A stretch of DNA of 64,000 nucleotides. Source: UBA2336 sp031395485 (lineage in GTDB: Bacteria; Bacteroidota; Bacteroidia; Cytophagales; Cyclobacteriaceae). The stretch is taken from positions 372,001 through 436,000 of the forward strand of contig JANNUS010000010.1 of the NCBI GenBank assembly GCA_031395485.1, written 5' to 3'. Shown here piece by piece: positions 1 to 8,732 of this stretch. The notes beneath the pieces were generated by a model that did no database searches, had not been told where the DNA came from, and worked only from the letters and a program-made list of their open reading frames with translations. A program made the translations under genes and the position numbers. Positions within the stretch are counted from its first letter, which is position 1. The number at the start of each line of letters is the position of its first letter.

Positions 1-1
1 A

Positions 2-697
2 ATCACTGTAAGTATTAAGAAGCAGAAGCAATTCAAGGCGAGTGATATTGCTAAGTTCACTTCAGCTTTCGAGATCCTGAATCCTGAGCAAGTAATTTGT
101 AACCTAGATGAGTCAGCTCATTTCGAGATTGAACTTACGCTGGAAAAGGGAAGAGGATATTTACCAGCAGAAGAAAACAAGCCGACAGAACAAGTATTCG
201 GGTTTATTCCAATTGATGCAATTTTCACTCCAGTTAAGAATGTGAAATACAGTGTGGAGAATACACGGGTAGAGCAAAAAACTGACTATGAAAAGTTGGT
301 AGTTGAAATTCAAACAGATGGATCGATACATCCTGAGAAGGCATTAGAAGGAGCTGCTCATATTCTGATCCAGCACTTCCGCTTGTTCTCTGACAAGTCA
401 ATAGAACTTGAAACCGGTAAAGATGCTGAGATCGAGCAGGTTGATGAGGAGATGTTGCACATGCGCAAGTTATTGAAGACTGGTCTTCATGACTTAGACC
501 TGTCAGTACGTGCATACAACTGTTTGAAAGCCGCTGACGTAAAATCATTGGGGGATTTAGTGGAGCTAGAAATTTCTGACATGATGAAATTCAGAAATTT
601 TGGTAAGAAATCGCTTGCTGAATTAGAGCAATTAGTAGCAGAGAAGAACCTTACCTTCGGTATGGATCTGGTAAAATATAAACTGGACGAGGATTAA
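2..697 (+). CDS. rpoA: DNA-directed RNA polymerase subunit alpha (3' part)
   Basis: RNA polymerase alpha subunit, which assembles the core enzyme and contacts promoter UP elements and activators. The gene enters from the left edge, so about 100 N-terminal codons are missing; 231 codons in frame remain. The visible part holds the end of the N-terminal assembly domain and the C-terminal helix-hairpin-helix domain (DLSVRAYNCLKAADVKSLGDL, then KFRNFGKKSLAELE), which ends in the acidic tail typical of the family. rplQ follows 13 bp downstream, the conserved rpoA-rplQ end of the ribosomal protein operon. Identity is certain from motif and context. Confidence 0.97.
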   Translation: MTVSIKKQKQFKASDIAKFTSAFEILNPEQVICNLDESAHFEIELTLEKGRGYLPAEENKPTEQVFGFIPIDAIFTPVKNVKYSVENTRVEQKTDYEKLVVEIQTDGSIHPEKALEGAAHILIQHFRLFSDKSIELETGKDAEIEQVDEEMLHMRKLLKTGLHDLDLSVRAYNCLKAADVKSLGDLVELEISDMMKFRNFGKKSLAELEQLVAEKNLTFGMDLVKYKLDED

Positions 698-710
698 GTT
701 ATAAGCACGC

Positions 711-1238
711 ATGAGACACGGTAAAAAAATAAATCATCTCGGAAGAACTGCCAGCCATCGTAGCGCATTACTTTCGAACATGGCATCTTCTCTTATTTTA
801 GAGAAGCGCATCAACACTACAGTTGCTAAGGCAAAGGCATTGAGGAAATATGTTGAGCCATTGCTTACAAAGTCGAAGACAGATACCACCCATTCAAGAA
901 GAATTGTGTTTTCTTATCTTCAAAACAAAGAATCGGTAAAGGAATTATTCAGTTCAGTTGCCTCTAAGATTGCTGAGCGCGCTGGTGGGTATACCCGCAT
1001 CATTAAGATGGGAGCTGTACGCCTTGGCGATAATGCAGATATGTGTCTTATTGAGTTAGTGGATTTTAACACCCTTTATACAAAGGATGGTGATGCGAAA
1101 AAAGCAAAGACTCGCAGAAGCCGTAAGAGTGGTAAAAAAGAGGAGGGGGCAGAAGCATCAGCTGAGCCAAAAATTGAGGCTAAAGAAAAACCAGTAAAGA
1201 CTAAAAAGGTTGATTCTAAGAGAGCTGATAAGAAATAA
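711..1238 (+). CDS. rplQ: 50S ribosomal protein L17
   Basis: Large-subunit ribosomal protein located near the peptide exit tunnel. It begins MRHGKKINHLGRTASHR, the family signature. The conserved L17 fold covers about residues 1-118. The remaining 57 residues are a Lys/Ala/Glu-rich low-complexity tail that bacterial L17 of about 120 aa lacks; such tails are common in Bacteroidota L17. It is the last gene of the ribosomal operon and is followed by a strong hairpin terminator at 1265. No ribosome binding site is visible, as usual for this phylum. Confidence 0.97.
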   Translation: MRHGKKINHLGRTASHRSALLSNMASSLILEKRINTTVAKAKALRKYVEPLLTKSKTDTTHSRRIVFSYLQNKESVKELFSSVASKIAERAGGYTRIIKMGAVRLGDNADMCLIELVDFNTLYTKDGDAKKAKTRRSRKSGKKEEGAEASAEPKIEAKEKPVKTKKVDSKRADKK

Positions 1239-1264
1239 GTGATAAATTCGCATAAATATCAAAG

Positions 1265-1295
1265 AGGATTGGACGAAAGTTCAATCCTTTTTTGT
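1265..1295 (+). terminator. Rho-independent terminator of the rpoA-rplQ operon
   Basis: A 10-bp stem (AGGATTGGAC at 1265-1274 with GTTCAATCCT at 1279-1288, one G-T pair), a GAAA tetraloop and a following T run. It lies 26 bp after the rplQ stop codon. The tetraloop and tight stem make this a convincing intrinsic terminator. It also argues that the in-frame TTG at 1292 is not the start of carA. Confidence 0.9.
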
Positions 1296-1364
1296 TTTCT
1301 AGGTATTTCAAACGTTTGGAAACAAAAATCAGAAACTTTAGTCCCGGCATTAACGCTGGAAGTT

Positions 1365-1372
1365 TAATTTTG
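1365..1372 (+). promoter_or_regulatory. Probable carA promoter -7 box
   Basis: TAATTTTG matches the Bacteroidota sigma-A -7 consensus TAnnTTTG. It lies 15 nt upstream of the GTG start of carA and downstream of the preceding terminator. I see no clear -33 TTTG partner at 19-21 bp, so this is only moderately supported. Confidence 0.45.
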
Positions 1373-1387
1373 TCAAATTTAATAACT

Positions 1388-2494
1388 GTGAGCAAAGCAT
1401 ATATACTTTTAGAAGACGGCTTCCAGATGGAAGGAACAGCCATCGGGAAAATCGGTACAACCGGTGGGGAAATCTGCTTCAATACTGGCATGACTGGCTA
1501 CCAGGAAATTTATACCGACCCATCGTATTTTGGCCAGATCATTGTTAACACAACTGCGCATATTGGAAATTACGGAACCATAGATGCTGAACAGGAATCT
1601 GACAAGCCTAAAATTAGCGGATTAGTGGTGAATGATTTCTCAGCTGATTTCAGCCGGGCAACTGCGAAAGCGAGCCTTCAGCAATATCTGGAAAAACATG
1701 GTGTTGTGGGTATTTCGAATTTGGATACGCGTAAGTTAGTTCGTTATATCCGAAGCAAAGGCGCAATGAATGCATTGATTTCATCTGAACTCACACCGGG
1801 TGAGATGAAAGAAGAAATAAAGAAAGTACCATCGATGGATGGACTTGAGCTAGCGTCTATTGTAACAACTAAAGAGCCATACATTGTTGGGGATGAGAAT
1901 GCATCCTTCCGTATAGCAGCACTTGATCTTGGCATTAAGAAAAGTATTCTTACAAATCTGGCCGAACGCGGCTGTTATGTAAAAGTATTTCCAGCAAAAA
2001 CCTCGTTTGTAGAAATGGAGAAATTTTCTCCGCACGGATATTTTATTTCAAATGGTCCGGGAGATCCGGCTGTAATGAAATATGCGGTTGCAACTGTTGG
2101 CGAAATCCTCGAAGTAAACAAACCAATATTTGGTATCTGTCTTGGACACCAACTCCTTGCATTAGCTAATGGTATCTCTACCTATAAAATGCACCACGGT
2201 CATAGAGGGTTAAACCATCCAGTTAAAAATTTAGTCTCTGGACTAAGTGAAATGACTTCACAAAACCATGGCTTTGCGGTAAGTGAAAAGGAAATTGAAA
2301 GTAATAAGGATGTAGAAGTAACTCATGTTCACCTTAACGATAATACGATAATGGGAATTCGGGTTAAAAACAAGAAAGCGTTTTCCGTACAATATCACCC
2401 GGAAGCATCACCCGGGCCTCACGATTCTCGATATTTGTTCGATCAGTTCATTGAAATGATTAAACAAGATCAGTTGAAAACTGTTAAAAACTAA
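1388..2494 (+). CDS. carA: Carbamoyl-phosphate synthase small subunit
   Basis: Glutaminase subunit that releases ammonia from glutamine for carbamoyl phosphate synthesis (arginine and pyrimidine pathways). N-terminal CPSase small domain (ILLEDGFQMEG, GEICFNTGMTGYQEI) and C-terminal class I glutamine amidotransferase domain. The catalytic Cys is about residue 251 in GICLGHQLLA, and the His/Glu pair lies in QYHPEASPGP. I chose the GTG at 1388, giving 368 aa and the family-typical N-terminus SKAYILLEDG; the longer in-frame TTG at 1292 lies inside the terminator stem's T run. carB is not adjacent. eno follows after 15 bp, so the two may be co-transcribed. Confidence 0.95.
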   Translation: MSKAYILLEDGFQMEGTAIGKIGTTGGEICFNTGMTGYQEIYTDPSYFGQIIVNTTAHIGNYGTIDAEQESDKPKISGLVVNDFSADFSRATAKASLQQYLEKHGVVGISNLDTRKLVRYIRSKGAMNALISSELTPGEMKEEIKKVPSMDGLELASIVTTKEPYIVGDENASFRIAALDLGIKKSILTNLAERGCYVKVFPAKTSFVEMEKFSPHGYFISNGPGDPAVMKYAVATVGEILEVNKPIFGICLGHQLLALANGISTYKMHHGHRGLNHPVKNLVSGLSEMTSQNHGFAVSEKEIESNKDVEVTHVHLNDNTIMGIRVKNKKAFSVQYHPEASPGPHDSRYLFDQFIEMIKQDQLKTVKN

Positions 2495-2509
2495 TCAACA
2501 AACTTAAAT

Positions 2510-3787
2510 ATGTCATTAATAGAAAGCATTCATGCCCGTCAAATCCTAGATAGTCGTGGCAATCCAACAGTTGAAGTTGATGTAGTAACATCCAGTGGTG
2601 CCTATGGCCGAGCTGCTGTTCCATCGGGGGCGTCAACCGGAACACACGAGGCGGTAGAGTTACGCGATGGAGATAAGAAAAAATTCTTAGGAAAAGGTGT
2701 GTTGAAGGCGGTCGAAAATGTAAATGCAAAAATCGCGACTGAGCTTGTGGGATTTTCTGTTTACGAGCAAAATCTCTTAGACAAAATCATGATTGAATTA
2801 GACGGGACTTCGAACAAAGCAAAGCTTGGTGCAAATGCGATACTCGGAGTATCACTGGCGATAGCAAAAGCGGCTGCCATGGATGCCGGACTTCCGTTGT
2901 ACCGGTACATCGGGGGTGTAAGTGCCAACACCTTGCCTGTTCCGATGATGAATATTCTTAATGGAGGAAGTCATGCTGATAACTCAATAGATTTTCAGGA
3001 ATTTATGGTAATGCCGGTTGGTGCCGATACATTTTCAGAGGCATTACAAATGGGTGCTGAAGTTTTCCATACATTGAAAAAAGTATTGCACGATAAAGGC
3101 CTTTCTACAAACGTTGGCGATGAAGGCGGCTTTGCTCCAAATCTAAAATCAAACGAGGAAGCAATTGAAGTTGTGCTAAAAGCAATTGAAAAGGCTGGTT
3201 ACAAGCCGGGCTCTGATATTTTTGTTGCATTGGATCCTGCTGCTTCTGAATTCTACGATTCAAAAACTAAAACCTATCATTTCAAGAAATCTAATGGTAA
3301 GAAATTAAAGCCATTGGAAATGGCCGACTATTGGACCAATTGGGCTAAGAAATACCCGATCATTTCATTGGAAGATGGAATGGCTGAAGACGATTGGACT
3401 GGCTGGAAAGCACTTACCGATAAAATTGGAAAGAAGGTACAGCTTGTAGGGGATGATTTATTTGTAACCAATGTGAAGCGCCTGCAAAAAGGTATCGATG
3501 ATGGCGTAGCGAATGCTATTCTTGTTAAAGTAAATCAGATCGGGTCGCTAACAGAAACGATAGATGCTGTAAATCTGGCAAAACGCAATGCATATAAAAG
3601 TGTGATGTCACACCGTTCAGGAGAAACAGAAGACAGCACGATTGCCGATTTAGCCGTAGCACTTAATACTGGACAGATAAAAACTGGCTCAGCTTCCCGT
3701 TCGGATAGGACCGCAAAATACAATCAGCTGATTCGTATTGAAGAGGAATTAGGCGAGACAGCATATTTCCCTGGTAAGAAAATGTAA
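2510..3787 (+). CDS. eno: Enolase
   Basis: Converts 2-phosphoglycerate to phosphoenolpyruvate in glycolysis; cytosolic, Mg-dependent. At 425 aa it has the normal length. Visible family motifs: ARQILDSRGNPTVEVDV at the N-terminus, GDEGGFAPN, the metal-ligand segments SLEDGMAEDDW and LVGDDLFVTN, and the signature SHRSGETEDSTIADLAV. It starts 15 bp after carA and is followed by a strong terminator at 3822. The next gene is a DivIC/FtsB-like protein; an eno-ftsB neighbourhood is also known in proteobacteria. Confidence 0.98.
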   Translation: MSLIESIHARQILDSRGNPTVEVDVVTSSGAYGRAAVPSGASTGTHEAVELRDGDKKKFLGKGVLKAVENVNAKIATELVGFSVYEQNLLDKIMIELDGTSNKAKLGANAILGVSLAIAKAAAMDAGLPLYRYIGGVSANTLPVPMMNILNGGSHADNSIDFQEFMVMPVGADTFSEALQMGAEVFHTLKKVLHDKGLSTNVGDEGGFAPNLKSNEEAIEVVLKAIEKAGYKPGSDIFVALDPAASEFYDSKTKTYHFKKSNGKKLKPLEMADYWTNWAKKYPIISLEDGMAEDDWTGWKALTDKIGKKVQLVGDDLFVTNVKRLQKGIDDGVANAILVKVNQIGSLTETIDAVNLAKRNAYKSVMSHRSGETEDSTIADLAVALNTGQIKTGSASRSDRTAKYNQLIRIEEELGETAYFPGKKM

Positions 3788-3821
3788 TAACAGTCACCCA
3801 ATTTTAGGGACTTGCAGAAAT

Positions 3822-3860
3822 CCTGTCTTGATGGATAATCATCGAGACAGGGTTTTTTTG
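3822..3860 (+). terminator. Rho-independent terminator after eno
   Basis: A 12-bp stem (CCTGTCTTGATG at 3822-3833 with CATCGAGACAGG at 3840-3851, one G-T pair), a 6-nt loop and a run of seven T residues. It begins 34 bp after the eno stop codon. Confidence 0.92.
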
Positions 3861-3897
3861 TTTAATTTTACTACCTTAGTCATCATTTTTTAAGTGT

Positions 3898-4188
3898 ATG
3901 TTGAAAAAACTACCAAAGGCCTTCCGCAACTTTTACATCGTTGCTGGGCTCATTTTTTTAGTCTGGATGCTGTTTTTGGATTCAAACGATTTTTTTTCTC
4001 GTTATAAACTAACGGCCAAGCTTCGTTCGTTGGAGAGTGAGAAGGAGTATTATGCCGAGAAAATAAAGGGTGTAGCGAGTGATCGTGCGGAATTAATGGG
4101 AACTCAGGCGTTACTTGAAAAATTTGCCCGTGAAAAATACCTGATGAAAAAGCAAAACGAGGATATATTTATTGTTGTAGAAAATTAA
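3898..4188 (+). CDS. Septum formation initiator family protein (DivIC/FtsB-like)
   Basis: Small bitopic division protein of 96 aa. It has a short cytoplasmic N-terminus, one transmembrane helix (about residues 12-27, FYIVAGLIFLVWMLFL), then a coiled coil (about 38-65, Leu/Glu/Lys-rich) and a short periplasmic tail. The FAREKYLMKKQNEDIFIV segment is the conserved C-terminal motif of the FtsB/DivIC family (Pfam Septum formation initiator). Such proteins bridge FtsL and FtsQ in the divisome. It may share a transcript with the barrel gene 12 bp downstream. Whether to call it FtsB or DivIC cannot be settled from sequence alone. Confidence 0.85.
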   Translation: MLKKLPKAFRNFYIVAGLIFLVWMLFLDSNDFFSRYKLTAKLRSLESEKEYYAEKIKGVASDRAELMGTQALLEKFAREKYLMKKQNEDIFIVVEN

Positions 4189-4200
4189 AATCGAAACTCT

Positions 4201-4794
4201 ATGATGCGTGCGATACTTGTCTCTCTTCTTATTATTTGTTGTACAGTAATCTGCGATGGGCAGGTTAAAAGACGAAAAAACAACTCCAGATCAAAAGGAG
4301 GTAATGAGAATAGTTTGGAGGGTGTTCCAATAAAGGAGAGAATAGTTACAGGCGGAGGTGTAGGACTTGGCTTTGGCACTACGCAAGACTACATATCACT
4401 TTCACCCATGATTGGCTATAAAATTACAGAGAAATTTTTGGCAGGCACTGGTATTACGTATCGCTACACGAAGTATAAATATTTTACCCCAGCCATAAAG
4501 CTGATTGATTATGGTTTTAATCCGTTTATGCGATACACGCTCTTTAATAATATTTTTGTACAGGCAGAGTATGAATATTTAAATTATGAATTTCCGGCTT
4601 CAGCCCTTGAAACTAAAAGAGACAGTTTTAGCAGTCTCTTAGCAGGAGGAGGTTTTTTTCAGCCTATTGGAGATAAGGCTGTACTATTTGTTATGGCGCT
4701 TTATAATTTTTCGTATGTAGAACCAAAGATTGGTGAGTACTCACCGTATTACAGTCCACTTATTTTGCGAGCGGGCGTAAATCTTAGTTTTTAA
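4201..4794 (+). CDS. Outer-membrane beta-barrel family protein
   Basis: A 197-aa protein with a signal peptide (MMRAILVSLLIICCTVICDG, cleavage near residue 20), then a basic Lys/Arg/Asn linker. A small beta-barrel-like domain follows, with alternating hydrophobic strands ending in an aromatic residue (final residues GVNLSF). Resembles the porin-like 'outer membrane protein beta-barrel' families of Bacteroidota; no specific function recognised. Two ATGs are adjacent (4201, 4204). Its stop overlaps the stop of the convergent dehydrogenase gene by 4 bp. Confidence 0.7.
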   Translation: MMRAILVSLLIICCTVICDGQVKRRKNNSRSKGGNENSLEGVPIKERIVTGGGVGLGFGTTQDYISLSPMIGYKITEKFLAGTGITYRYTKYKYFTPAIKLIDYGFNPFMRYTLFNNIFVQAEYEYLNYEFPASALETKRDSFSSLLAGGGFFQPIGDKAVLFVMALYNFSYVEPKIGEYSPYYSPLILRAGVNLSF

Positions 4795-5870
4795 AATTCC
4801 AGTTTAAATTTTTGAGATAGTACTTTTAAATCCTCAACTACTTTTGGGTTTAACGGAATTCCCTCTTTAATTCTAATCTCGCTTGTTTCTCTTTCCGGAT
4901 CGCCTGGAATCAAAACGCGTGATTTCCCTTCAACTGTTTTTGCAGAACGAAAACGTGTTATCCAATTATCCATGTGCGATTTAAATTCTTCTGCGGGCCG
5001 GAAGGCATCAATTCGCATGGCACCAAAAAAATGACCAATTCCTTTTCCTACAGGATCGGCCGGAGGGGTAAGAAAACTTACAAACGGAGGAACCCATGGG
5101 CCATAATTAGCACCCGAGAGTACAGCAGAAAAAATATCTACGATGGAGCCTAGTCCATATCCTTTATGACTTCCATGTTCAAAATCACTACCGAGCGGAA
5201 CGAGCGCACCGCCTTCTTTTAGTTCATCCGGATTTTTAGAAGGCTTTCCTTCCTTGTCTTGAATCCAACCAAGAGGCGCATCCTTATTTTTACGTTGTAA
5301 AAGTTCAAGCTTGCCATTGGCTGCAGTAGTAGTTGCCATATCAGCGACAAAGGGTGGTTGCTTATCGGCCGGAATGGCTACAGCGATTGGGTTAGTTCCT
5401 AAAAGGCGCTCAACCGAAAAAGTTGGTGCTACCAATGGGCTTGCGTTGGTCATGGCAATACCAATCATGTTATGTTCAAGGGCCATCATAGCGTGATAGC
5501 CCGCGATTCCAAAATGGTTGGAATGTTGTACCGATACCCAGCCAGTTCCGCATTGCTTAGCTTTTGCTATAGCTATTTCCATCGCCTTTGGAGCCACTAC
5601 CAATCCAAGGCCGCCATCGCCATCGACAACTGCTGTACTGGGTGATTCGTGTATAATTTTAATTGTAGGTTTTGCATTGATACGGTTAGCTTCCCAAAGT
5701 CGTATGTATCCGGAAAGCCTGGCCAACCCATGCGAGTCTATACCACGTAAATCAGCGGAAAGGAGGACATTGGTTGCTAATTGCGCTTCGTCATCGGCAC
5801 AGCCGATTTTTTGAAAAACTGCAAAGGCAAATTTCTGAAGTATTTCAAAAGGATAAATTTTTTCAGTCAT
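4791..5870 (-). CDS. Ldh2 family malate/L-lactate/ureidoglycolate-type dehydrogenase
   Basis: NAD(P)-dependent oxidoreductase of the Ldh_2 family (malate, L-sulfolactate, ureidoglycolate and similar 2-hydroxyacid dehydrogenases). Signatures: RGIDSHGLARLSGYIRLWE near residues 45-63, SNHFGIAGYHA, ATTTAANGKLELLQRK and HKGYGLGSIVDIFSAVLSG. I start it at the ATG at 5870 (359 aa, family length); the open frame continues 67 codons upstream but that part has no family similarity and crosses the promoter. Substrate is not resolved. Sulfolactate is tempting because a phosphosulfolactate synthase gene lies at 60737, but this is inference. Confidence 0.85.
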   Translation of the reverse strand: MTEKIYPFEILQKFAFAVFQKIGCADDEAQLATNVLLSADLRGIDSHGLARLSGYIRLWEANRINAKPTIKIIHESPSTAVVDGDGGLGLVVAPKAMEIAIAKAKQCGTGWVSVQHSNHFGIAGYHAMMALEHNMIGIAMTNASPLVAPTFSVERLLGTNPIAVAIPADKQPPFVADMATTTAANGKLELLQRKNKDAPLGWIQDKEGKPSKNPDELKEGGALVPLGSDFEHGSHKGYGLGSIVDIFSAVLSGANYGPWVPPFVSFLTPPADPVGKGIGHFFGAMRIDAFRPAEEFKSHMDNWITRFRSAKTVEGKSRVLIPGDPERETSEIRIKEGIPLNPKVVEDLKVLSQKFKLEF

Positions 5871-5877
5871 ATAGGGG

Positions 5878-5885
5878 CAAAGATA
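5878..5885 (-). promoter_or_regulatory. -7 promoter box of the Ldh2-type dehydrogenase
   Basis: On the minus strand TATCTTTG matches TAnnTTTG exactly and ends only 7 nt before the ATG at 5870. Transcription would begin at or next to the start codon, so the mRNA may be leaderless. Confidence 0.55.
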
Positions 5886-5900
5886 ATCGGATAGTGACAG

Positions 5901-5929
5901 GTGTCCTAAATCTAGCAGGTATAGGACAC
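5901..5929. promoter_or_regulatory. Inverted repeat in a divergent intergenic region, operator candidate
   Basis: GTGTCCTA (5901-5908) and TAGGACAC (5922-5929) form a perfect 8-bp inverted repeat with a 13-bp spacer. It lies just upstream of the dehydrogenase -7 box, between the divergent dehydrogenase and DUF4139 genes. There is no T run on either side, so regulator binding is more likely than termination. No regulator gene is adjacent. Confidence 0.4.
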
Positions 5930-6002
5930 TTACTGCGGAATCAAACCAAAAAGTTACTTTCACGTATGGATTTTGTATGGCATTTGCATCTGTACATAAA
6001 AA

Positions 6003-7640
6003 ATGGAAAACATGAAAAAAATATTCCTTTCGTTGCTCCTTATCACAACAGTTATTTATGCCTTCGCGCAAGCCGACAAGCCTATTGATTCTAAAATTGG
6101 CAAGGTAACCGTGTTTTTAAACCGTGCTCAGGTAACGCGTGAGGTGAAAACCAGAATTGAGGCAGGAAGAACCAACTTGATTTTGAATGGACTTACAGCT
6201 CAGCTAGATCAGCAAAGCATTCAGGTTTCAGGAAAAGGTAACTTTGTAATATTGGGCATTAGTCATAGTCAAAATTACATGAATGAATTTAATGTACCGA
6301 AGGGACTTCAGCTATTACGCGATTCATTAGAGATATATAAGCGCCAACTGAGTCTTGAGCAAAATCAGAAAGACATTTTAGGTAAGGAAGAACAGTTATT
6401 AGTGAGTAATCAAAAACTTGGAGGAGGTAATCAGAATCTTGCAGTAATTGAACTAAAGGCTATGGCTGATTTTTACCGAACACGACTAACGGAGATTGGA
6501 TTTTTAAAAATCAGGACGGAGGAAAAAACTAAAAGATTGAATGAGCGTATTACTCGGGTTAACAATCAAATTAATGAACAAAATGAACTGTACGAACGCA
6601 ACACAAGCGAGATAGTTGTGAGTGTTTCTGCAGAGGCTCCTACATCGGTGGATATTGATGTCAATTACGTGGTAACAAATGCAGGCTGGTATCCTGTGTA
6701 TGATCTTAGAGCCATTAATGCAAAAAACCCGGTACAGTTGAATTATAAAGCTAATGTGTATCAAAATACCGGTGAAGAATGGAAGAACGTAAAGCTCAAG
6801 CTTTCTACTGCTAACCCTAGCCTGGGTGGATTGAAGCCAGAGTTATTGGCGTGGTATCTTGATTTTTATAAACCAGTCTACAGTATGCGATCGTTGCAGG
6901 GCAAGGCTGCTGGCGTTCAGGTTCGTTCTAAAAATGCATTGGAAGCAGTAGCCGCAGATGCAGAAATTGTTGAGGAGTATAGAGAGGCTCCGGCACTTTC
7001 AAGTAGTGAATTTGTAACAACCATTCAAACATCGTTGAACACCGAGTTTGAAATTGGATTGCCTTACACAGTACTATCTGCAACAAAGCCAACATTAGTA
7101 GATGTGCGAAATTATGAAATGAAAGCAGCGTATGAATATTCGGTTGCACCTAAACTTGATCAGGATGCGTTTTTGTTGGCAAAAGCTACTGGTTGGGAAG
7201 AGTTTAATTTATTACCCGGTGAAGCGAATGTTTTCTTTGAGGGAACATTTGTGGGTAAATCTTACATTGATCCAAATAATATCAAAGACACACTCGCTGT
7301 TTCTCTTGGTCGTGATAAGCGAATTGTAGTGAAACGTGAAAAACTAAAAGATTTTACTACACGCAAGGCGATAGGAACAAATCAACGTGATAGTTATGCT
7401 TGGGAAGTATCGGTTAGAAACACAAAGGGTGAGCCTATAAAAATTACGGTAGAAGATCAGGTTCCTGTTTCCCAAAATAGTCAGATTGAAGTTGCGGTGT
7501 CAGATCTAGGCGGGGCTCGTTACAACAAAGAGACTGGTAAGTTGATCTGGAACATGGTACTTCAACCTAATGAGACGAAGAAGGTGGTATTTAAGTATGA
7601 AGTTAAATACCCTAAAGACAAGCAAGTGAGTGGGCTATAA
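6003..7640 (+). CDS. DUF4139 / mucoidy-inhibitor-A-like secreted protein
   Basis: A 545-aa protein with a signal peptide (MKKIFLSLLLITTVIYAFAQ; start at 6003 or at the ATG at 6012). An N-terminal DUF4140-like domain (KIGKVTVFLNRAQVTREV) is followed by a coiled coil (about residues 100-205) and a C-terminal DUF4139 beta-rich region (NYVVTNAGWYPVYDLRA, NTGEEWKNVKLKLSTANP). This is the MuiA-like family, of unknown biochemical role. Between the halves, about residues 295-335, sits LQGKAAGVQV, which looks like the plug-domain motif of SusC-type TonB receptors. No neighbouring gene suggests a specific pathway. Confidence 0.8.
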   Translation: MENMKKIFLSLLLITTVIYAFAQADKPIDSKIGKVTVFLNRAQVTREVKTRIEAGRTNLILNGLTAQLDQQSIQVSGKGNFVILGISHSQNYMNEFNVPKGLQLLRDSLEIYKRQLSLEQNQKDILGKEEQLLVSNQKLGGGNQNLAVIELKAMADFYRTRLTEIGFLKIRTEEKTKRLNERITRVNNQINEQNELYERNTSEIVVSVSAEAPTSVDIDVNYVVTNAGWYPVYDLRAINAKNPVQLNYKANVYQNTGEEWKNVKLKLSTANPSLGGLKPELLAWYLDFYKPVYSMRSLQGKAAGVQVRSKNALEAVAADAEIVEEYREAPALSSSEFVTTIQTSLNTEFEIGLPYTVLSATKPTLVDVRNYEMKAAYEYSVAPKLDQDAFLLAKATGWEEFNLLPGEANVFFEGTFVGKSYIDPNNIKDTLAVSLGRDKRIVVKREKLKDFTTRKAIGTNQRDSYAWEVSVRNTKGEPIKITVEDQVPVSQNSQIEVAVSDLGGARYNKETGKLIWNMVLQPNETKKVVFKYEVKYPKDKQVSGL

Positions 7641-7653
7641 GACGCAAATTGGT

Positions 7654-8598
7654 TTAAAAATTTTTAGCGTTGTTTTTATTAAAAAATTGAGCCAAAACTC
7701 CTTCTTTTAAGGCATACGTAGAAACACGAACCATTTTAAATGAGTGTTTCTCTAAAATAAAACGAATGAGGCAACACGCCACCACTATCATGTCCACTCG
7801 CATTTCAATCATACCCGGAATAAGTAGTCGTTCAGCTCTATTTTTGGAAATCAGCTTATTGTAGGTAGAATAAAAACTAGGAATAGTAAGCGGAGTTTCT
7901 TTATCCGATTCGTTAATTGGAATTGAGCTCTGAGCGCATAAGATATCACTAAGAGTATCAAAAGTCCCCGAAGAGCCTACTAATGTTAATGGGTTGTACG
8001 TTTGAAGTGCAGATAATAATTCTGTTAACGAATTTTCAAAATATTGATCGAGTGCTTTTATTTCTTGAGCAGAAATGGAGTCCGTTTTTTGAAATTTCTC
8101 CAGCAATCGTTGAGCACCTATCTCAATACTTCTTTTCCAGAAAATTTGATCCCGATTGCCGATAATAAATTCAACACTCCCTCCGCCAATATCCATAATC
8201 AAAGACGCATCAGTTCCCAAGTCCAGGGCAGATCGTACTCCCATATAAATTAATTCGGCCTCTTCATCGCCTGAAATAATATTGACCTTAATGTTTGTAA
8301 CTTGGTTTATTTGGTTTGTTACAGCGGTGGCGTTTCTGGCGTTCCGAAAGGCACTAGTACCAAAAGCGTAGATTTTTGTAATAGCGTGTTGATCAATCGT
8401 TTTTCTAAAATTTTTTAGCGCCTCTACGGTTCTTTCGATCCCACCTTTCTGAATAATATTTTGATTGATTCCACCCATTCCGATTTTTACAATAGTTCGT
8501 TCCCGGTGAGTTATGGTGTACTCACCTCCACTAAATGTGGCAATAAGTAAGTGAAAAGTGTTTGTGCCAAGATCAATTATAGCAAGCTTTCCCTTCAT
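7654..8598 (-). CDS. Exopolyphosphatase / Ppx-GppA phosphatase family protein
   Basis: A 314-aa member of the ASKHA-fold Ppx/GppA family, which hydrolyses polyphosphate or (p)ppGpp pentaphosphate. Phosphate-binding loops are visible: IIDLGTNTFHLLIA at residues 6-19, GTSAFRNARNA near 105, and MDIGGGSVEFIIG near 140. It has only the two-lobed catalytic core, without the C-terminal HD-like domain of E. coli Ppx, as usual in Bacteroidota. It is transcribed alone and converges on the DUF4139 gene, 13 bp away. Choosing between polyphosphatase and pppGpp phosphatase is not possible from sequence. Confidence 0.88.
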   Translation of the reverse strand: MKGKLAIIDLGTNTFHLLIATFSGGEYTITHRERTIVKIGMGGINQNIIQKGGIERTVEALKNFRKTIDQHAITKIYAFGTSAFRNARNATAVTNQINQVTNIKVNIISGDEEAELIYMGVRSALDLGTDASLIMDIGGGSVEFIIGNRDQIFWKRSIEIGAQRLLEKFQKTDSISAQEIKALDQYFENSLTELLSALQTYNPLTLVGSSGTFDTLSDILCAQSSIPINESDKETPLTIPSFYSTYNKLISKNRAERLLIPGMIEMRVDMIVVACCLIRFILEKHSFKMVRVSTYALKEGVLAQFFNKNNAKNF

Positions 8599-8732
8599 GG
8601 CTGAAAAATTGGGGGAAGATAGAAAAACGAGTGTTGAAAATCTCTCCAGAACTGCCTAATTGCCATAAATCCCGATTATATTTCGGCTTCGGTTGTTACT
8701 TTTAATTAGTCGTTCAGGCTCAAATTATAATC

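Noticed and set aside
1292..1387. N-terminal extension of carA from TTG 1292
   Set aside because: It starts inside the T run of the rplQ terminator and the extra 32 residues match no CarA; the GTG at 1388 gives the family N-terminus.
5871..6071. N-terminal extension of the Ldh2 gene to 6071
   Set aside because: The extension crosses the -7 box at 5878 and the inverted repeat and encodes no family sequence; the ATG at 5870 begins the conserved region.
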